This document shows, in pieces, positions 61,384-64,000 of a stretch of 64,000 bases of DNA; the stretch's first letter is position 1, and every line of letters starts with the position of its first letter. This DNA comes from G965220825 sp965220825. GTDB taxonomy: Bacteria > Pseudomonadota > Alphaproteobacteria > UBA828. Under the pieces are notes generated by a model, which made no database searches, was not told the origin of the DNA, and saw only the letters and a list, made by a program, of their open reading frames with translations. The DNA is taken from NCBI GenBank assembly GCA_965220825.1, contig OZ244839.1, forward strand, positions 2,108,001 to 2,172,000, given 5' to 3'. Made by a program: the position numbers and the translations under genes.

Positions 61384-61460
61384 GCGCCCGTAGCTCAGCT
61401 GGATAGAGCACCAGACTACGAATCTGGGGGTCGGGAGTTCGAATCTTCCCGGGCGCGCCA
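61384..61460 (+). tRNA. tRNA-Arg (ACG)
   Basis: 77 bases with encoded CCA at 61458-61460. Acceptor GCGCCCG pairs with CGGGCGC, discriminator G. D-arm GTAGCTCAGCTGGATAGAGC, anticodon arm CCAGA-CTACGAA-TCTGG with anticodon ACG, T-arm GGGAGTTCGAATCTTCC. Confidence 0.97.
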
Positions 61461-61550
61461 TCTCGCTGCGGCGCGATGCGTCTTCGCGGCAGCGCGTGCC
61501 ACCCGGAGACGGCGCCTCCATTCCCGCACGCCCCGTTCCCGAAAGGGCGG

Positions 61551-61703
61551 TCAGCGCAGGAAGTAGGCGAGGAGGCCGAGCGCGGCCACGAAGAGGGCCA
61601 TCTTCAGAGCCCAGAGCAGCGAGTCCCGGAGCATGGCGGGGGCGCTCTCCGGGGGCTTGGGGCGCAATTCGTCCGGCAGGTCCGGCGGCGTCGGGCCGCT
61701 CAT
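61551..61703 (-). CDS. Small membrane protein, 50 residues
   Basis: Encodes a soluble, proline-rich N-terminus (MSGPTPPDLPDELRPKPPES) and one TM (about residues 28-47, LLWALKMALFVAALGLLAYF) ending in LR and a TGA stop. It lies between tRNA-Arg and the CoA transferase gene; its ATG is 13 bases after the CoA transferase stop, so it is probably on that transcript. Unrecognised family; many alphaproteobacteria carry similar short TM proteins. Confidence 0.65.
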   Translation of the reverse strand: MSGPTPPDLPDELRPKPPESAPAMLRDSLLWALKMALFVAALGLLAYFLR

Positions 61704-61715
61704 CGCATACCGCGC

Positions 61716-62921
61716 TCAGATGGCGCCCTTGCGCCGGAGTGCCGCCCGACCCGCGGCGGAGATGCCGAGCAGCCCGCCATAGACCTCCGCATTGTGGGCG
61801 CCGAGCCGGGGGCCCAGCGTCGCGATCCGGCCCGGCGTCTCCGAAAGCGCGGGCAGCACCCCCGGCAGGCTGATCGGCTCGCCGGTCTCCGGCTCCACCA
61901 CCGTCGTCACCGTTCCGCGCGCGCGATAGTGGGGATCCTCGAAAATATCGGCGATGGAATAGATCGCCGCGGTGGGCACGCCGGCCGCATTGCACGCCTC
62001 CACCACCTTGTCGCGGGGGAGCGAGAGCGTGTAGGCCGTCACCATGCCGTCCACCTCGTCCCGATGCGCGACCCGCGCGGCACTGGTCGCGTAGCGCATG
62101 TCCGCGGCGAGCTCGGCCCGGCCCAGGAGCGCGGCCATGCGGCCCCATATCTTGTCGCTGGTGCAGGCGATGGCGACCCAGCCCCCGTCCCCGCATTCGA
62201 AATGGCCGTGCGGGCAGACATTGCTGGTCATCCGCCCGAGGCGTGGGCGGACGAAGCCGCTGGCGGCATAGAGCGGCGCCGTCTCGTCCAGCACCCGAAA
62301 GACGGCTTCATAGAGCGCCATGTCGATGGTCTGGCCCCGCCCGGTGCGCTCCCGGTCGCGGAGCGCCATCAGGGCACCCACCGCGCCATAGAGGCCCGAG
62401 ATGTAGTCGGCAAGCGAGGTCGAGCCCGGCGTGAGCGGCGGGCCGCCCGGCACGCCCGTCAGGTGGGTGAGTCCGCCGAAAGCGTGCGCGATGCGGGCGA
62501 AGCCGGGGCGGTCCCGATAGGGGCCCGTCTGGCCGTAGCCCGAGATGCGCACCACGATGAGGCCCGGATTGACCGCCTGCAGGACATCCGGCCCGACGCC
62601 CCATCTCTCGAGCGTGCCGGGGCGGAAGTTCTCGCACACGATATCCGCCGCGGCCGCCAGGCGCTTCAACAGCAGGACGCCCTCGGGCCGGCGCAGGTCG
62701 AGCGTCACGGACTTCTTGTTGCGCTGCTCCGAGAGCCAGGTGTAGCCGTCTCCCCGCTTGCTCGGGGCGCCGAAAGCGCGCAAGGGGTCGCCGCCCCGGG
62801 GCTGTTCCACCTTGATGATTTCCGCGCCGAACTCGCCCAGCACCGAGGCGGTGAAAGGCCCGGCGATGAAGGTCGCCAAGTCGACGACGCGGACGCCCGA
62901 CAGTGGAAGTCGTTCCGTCAT
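61716..62921 (-). CDS. CoA transferase, family III (CaiB/BaiF-like)
   Basis: 401 residues. Moves CoA between carboxylic acids. Motifs: LSGVRVVDLATFIAGPFTASVLGEFGAEIIKVEQP, KKSVTLDLRRPEGVLLLKRL, ENFRPGTLERWGVG, GYGQTGPYRDRPGFARIAHAFGGL and SDKIWGRMAALLG. The catalytic Asp is expected in the LADYISGLYGAVGALMAL stretch. It is followed by the small membrane protein and is 55 bases downstream of an SDR gene on the same strand; together an acyl-CoA utilisation unit is likely, with substrate unknown. Confidence 0.9.
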   Translation of the reverse strand: MTERLPLSGVRVVDLATFIAGPFTASVLGEFGAEIIKVEQPRGGDPLRAFGAPSKRGDGYTWLSEQRNKKSVTLDLRRPEGVLLLKRLAAAADIVCENFRPGTLERWGVGPDVLQAVNPGLIVVRISGYGQTGPYRDRPGFARIAHAFGGLTHLTGVPGGPPLTPGSTSLADYISGLYGAVGALMALRDRERTGRGQTIDMALYEAVFRVLDETAPLYAASGFVRPRLGRMTSNVCPHGHFECGDGGWVAIACTSDKIWGRMAALLGRAELAADMRYATSAARVAHRDEVDGMVTAYTLSLPRDKVVEACNAAGVPTAAIYSIADIFEDPHYRARGTVTTVVEPETGEPISLPGVLPALSETPGRIATLGPRLGAHNAEVYGGLLGISAAGRAALRRKGAI

Positions 62922-62976
62922 CGCGGCAGGAAGCGGGCTTTGCCGCCGGTTGTCAATGCGAACGCGCCCGCCCGGC

Positions 62977-63702
62977 TCAGAACGATTCCTTGTGGGTGCG
63001 AAGGTCGAGCTCCTGGGTCCAGGCGCTCCGGGGCTGGCGGTAGAGGAAGCGATAGGCCTCCGCCAGCCCGTCGAGCCCGATCAGCCCGTCCGCGCCCACG
63101 CGTTCCGCGAAGTCGGGCCAGCGGCTCTTGAGGCGTTCGCCGTCGATACCGCCGTCCACGACCACATGGGCCACATGGATTCCCTTGGGGCCGAACTCCC
63201 GGGCGAGGCTCTGGCCCAGCGCCCGAAGCCCCGCCTTGGCCGCGGTGAAGGCGGCGAAGCGGGGCTTGCCGCGCATGGACGCGCTCGCCCCGGTGATAAG
63301 CAGCGTGCCGGCGCCGCGCGCCGCCATGGGGCGGAGCGCCTCCCGGCAGAAGAGAAAGCCCCCGTAGCAGCCGACCCGCCAGCAGGCCTCGAAATGGCGG
63401 GCCTCCATATCCAGGAAATCGCCCGGCATGTTGTTGCCCGCGTTGAAGACCGCAAGGTCGATGGGACCCGCCGCCTCGGCGCCGGCCACGAACCCGGCGA
63501 CGGAAGCCTCGTCGGTGGTGTCGGCAACGCGCGCCGTCGCCTGTCCGCCGGCTTCGCGAATCCCGGCGGCGACGGCCGTCACTTTCGCCTCCGTGCGGCC
63601 GCCCACGAAGACATGAAGCCCCTCGTCCGCCGCCATGCGGCAGAGCGCGGCGCCCAGCCCCTCCGAAGCGCCCACGCCGATCACGATCGCTGTTCTGCTC
63701 AT
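62977..63702 (-). CDS. SDR family oxidoreductase
   Basis: 241 residues: nucleotide motif GVGASEGLGAALC (residues 8-20), FVGGRTEAKVTAV, FNAGNNMPG where NNAG is expected, ITGASASMRG in the catalytic Ser region. The usual Tyr-x-x-x-Lys is replaced: FAAFTAAKAGLRALG has no Tyr before the Lys. This suggests an atypical or inactive SDR. The C-terminus has VDGGIDGERLKSRWPDF. It is upstream of the CoA transferase. Confidence 0.83.
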   Translation of the reverse strand: MSRTAIVIGVGASEGLGAALCRMAADEGLHVFVGGRTEAKVTAVAAGIREAGGQATARVADTTDEASVAGFVAGAEAAGPIDLAVFNAGNNMPGDFLDMEARHFEACWRVGCYGGFLFCREALRPMAARGAGTLLITGASASMRGKPRFAAFTAAKAGLRALGQSLAREFGPKGIHVAHVVVDGGIDGERLKSRWPDFAERVGADGLIGLDGLAEAYRFLYRQPRSAWTQELDLRTHKESF

Positions 63703-63933
63703 CCCGTCCCCTCTTCGCCCGCCGCTTCGGCAAGGCGTGGCGTCAGCGGCGCGGCATCAATAGCAGAGATCGTGCGGAACGGCGAAAGAGGCGGTCGAAA
63801 CGGCCTTTGCCGCTACCGTTGCGCCCGCGTATTATGCGCTTGAGGAAGGACTAGGATGGCGCGACATGTTGCGAGGACGACGCGGCGTCATGGTCTGTCC
63901 GCACACATACACGACCCCGAGGGAGGGAAAAGC

Positions 63934-64000
63934 ATGATCTGGAAACTCACGGCCGCCACCGCGTTCGCGGCTGGGCTCGCACTGTCGGGCTTTGCGGCGC
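63934..64000 (+). CDS. Start of an exported protein (cut by the window end)
   Basis: ATG 63934 preceded by GGGAGGGAAAAGC. The first 22 codons read MIWKLTAATAFAAGLALSGF, a signal peptide, and continue to the window end. Only the leader is visible, so the function cannot be given; substrate-binding proteins often begin this way. The space 63703-63933 holds its promoter region and nothing else recognised. Confidence 0.6.
   Translation, partial: MIWKLTAATAFAAGLALSGFAA

Overview
The window is GC-rich (mostly well above 60% by eye), gene-dense chromosomal DNA from an alphaproteobacterium. The strongest lineage evidence is a circularly permuted two-piece tmRNA gene (32720-33005) next to an alpha-type SspB. 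The blocks tkt / coiled-coil protein / zapA / 6S RNA region / 5-FCL / YmdB-like and argH-lptM-lysA also fit. Genus cannot be read from the window. The gene set (peptide ABC transporters, amidases, acyl-CoA enzymes, CoA transferase, GST, B12-dependent RNR, ThyX) suggests an organotrophic free-living or host-associated bacterium.

Layout. 1-3.85 kb: transketolase (cut by the window edge), a coiled-coil protein, ZapA, a probable 6S RNA, 5-formyl-THF cyclo-ligase and a YmdB-type phosphodiesterase. 4.2-9.6 kb: a Dpp/Opp-type ABC operon whose two ATPases are fused in one chain. 9.7-15.1 kb: alpha/beta hydrolase, NCS2 permease with an ATP-binding-like tail, PgdA-like deacetylase, small CxxC protein and C45 acyltransferase. 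15.3-24 kb: DUF2125 protein, class II RNR, PlsC, DUF218 protein, zinc-ribbon protein, LysA, LptM, ArgH.

24.1-33 kb is the accessory region. It holds an AT-rich insert with a LysM-membrane-NERD protein and a secreted protein, a cluster of antitoxin genes beside broken toxins, a two-domain protein (tryptophan-dioxygenase-like plus NTF2-like) bracketed by a 16-bp repeat, a beta-propeller/S41 pair, ThyX, a second broken VapBC pair and the ssrA-sspB locus.

33.6-44.1 kb is mostly core and catabolic metabolism (SDR, FumC, isomerase-GST, L33, acyl-CoA dehydrogenase, enoyl-CoA hydratase, thiolase, glutamine-synthetase-like operon). An intact IS630-family element follows, inserted at an amidase stop codon. 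45-51 kb: two amidases, an orphan substrate-binding protein, an orphan permease running into tRNA-Pro. 51-59.3 kb: HisE-HIT, YifB/ComM, MutT-ArgJ, SecA, an rRNA methyltransferase. 59.3-61.5 kb: IS481-like debris, an AbiEi-like antitoxin, an XRE antitoxin and tRNA-Arg. The end carries a CoA transferase, an SDR and the start of an exported protein.

Three themes stand out. First, five antitoxin-like genes are intact while the adjacent toxin genes survive only as fragments. Second, a family of hairpin intergenic repeats occurs four times, two copies lying in decayed IS481-like remnants. Third, there are unusual fusions: dioxygenase-like + NTF2, permease + ATPase-like tail, LysM + NERD, and an ABC ATPase with an inactivated first half.
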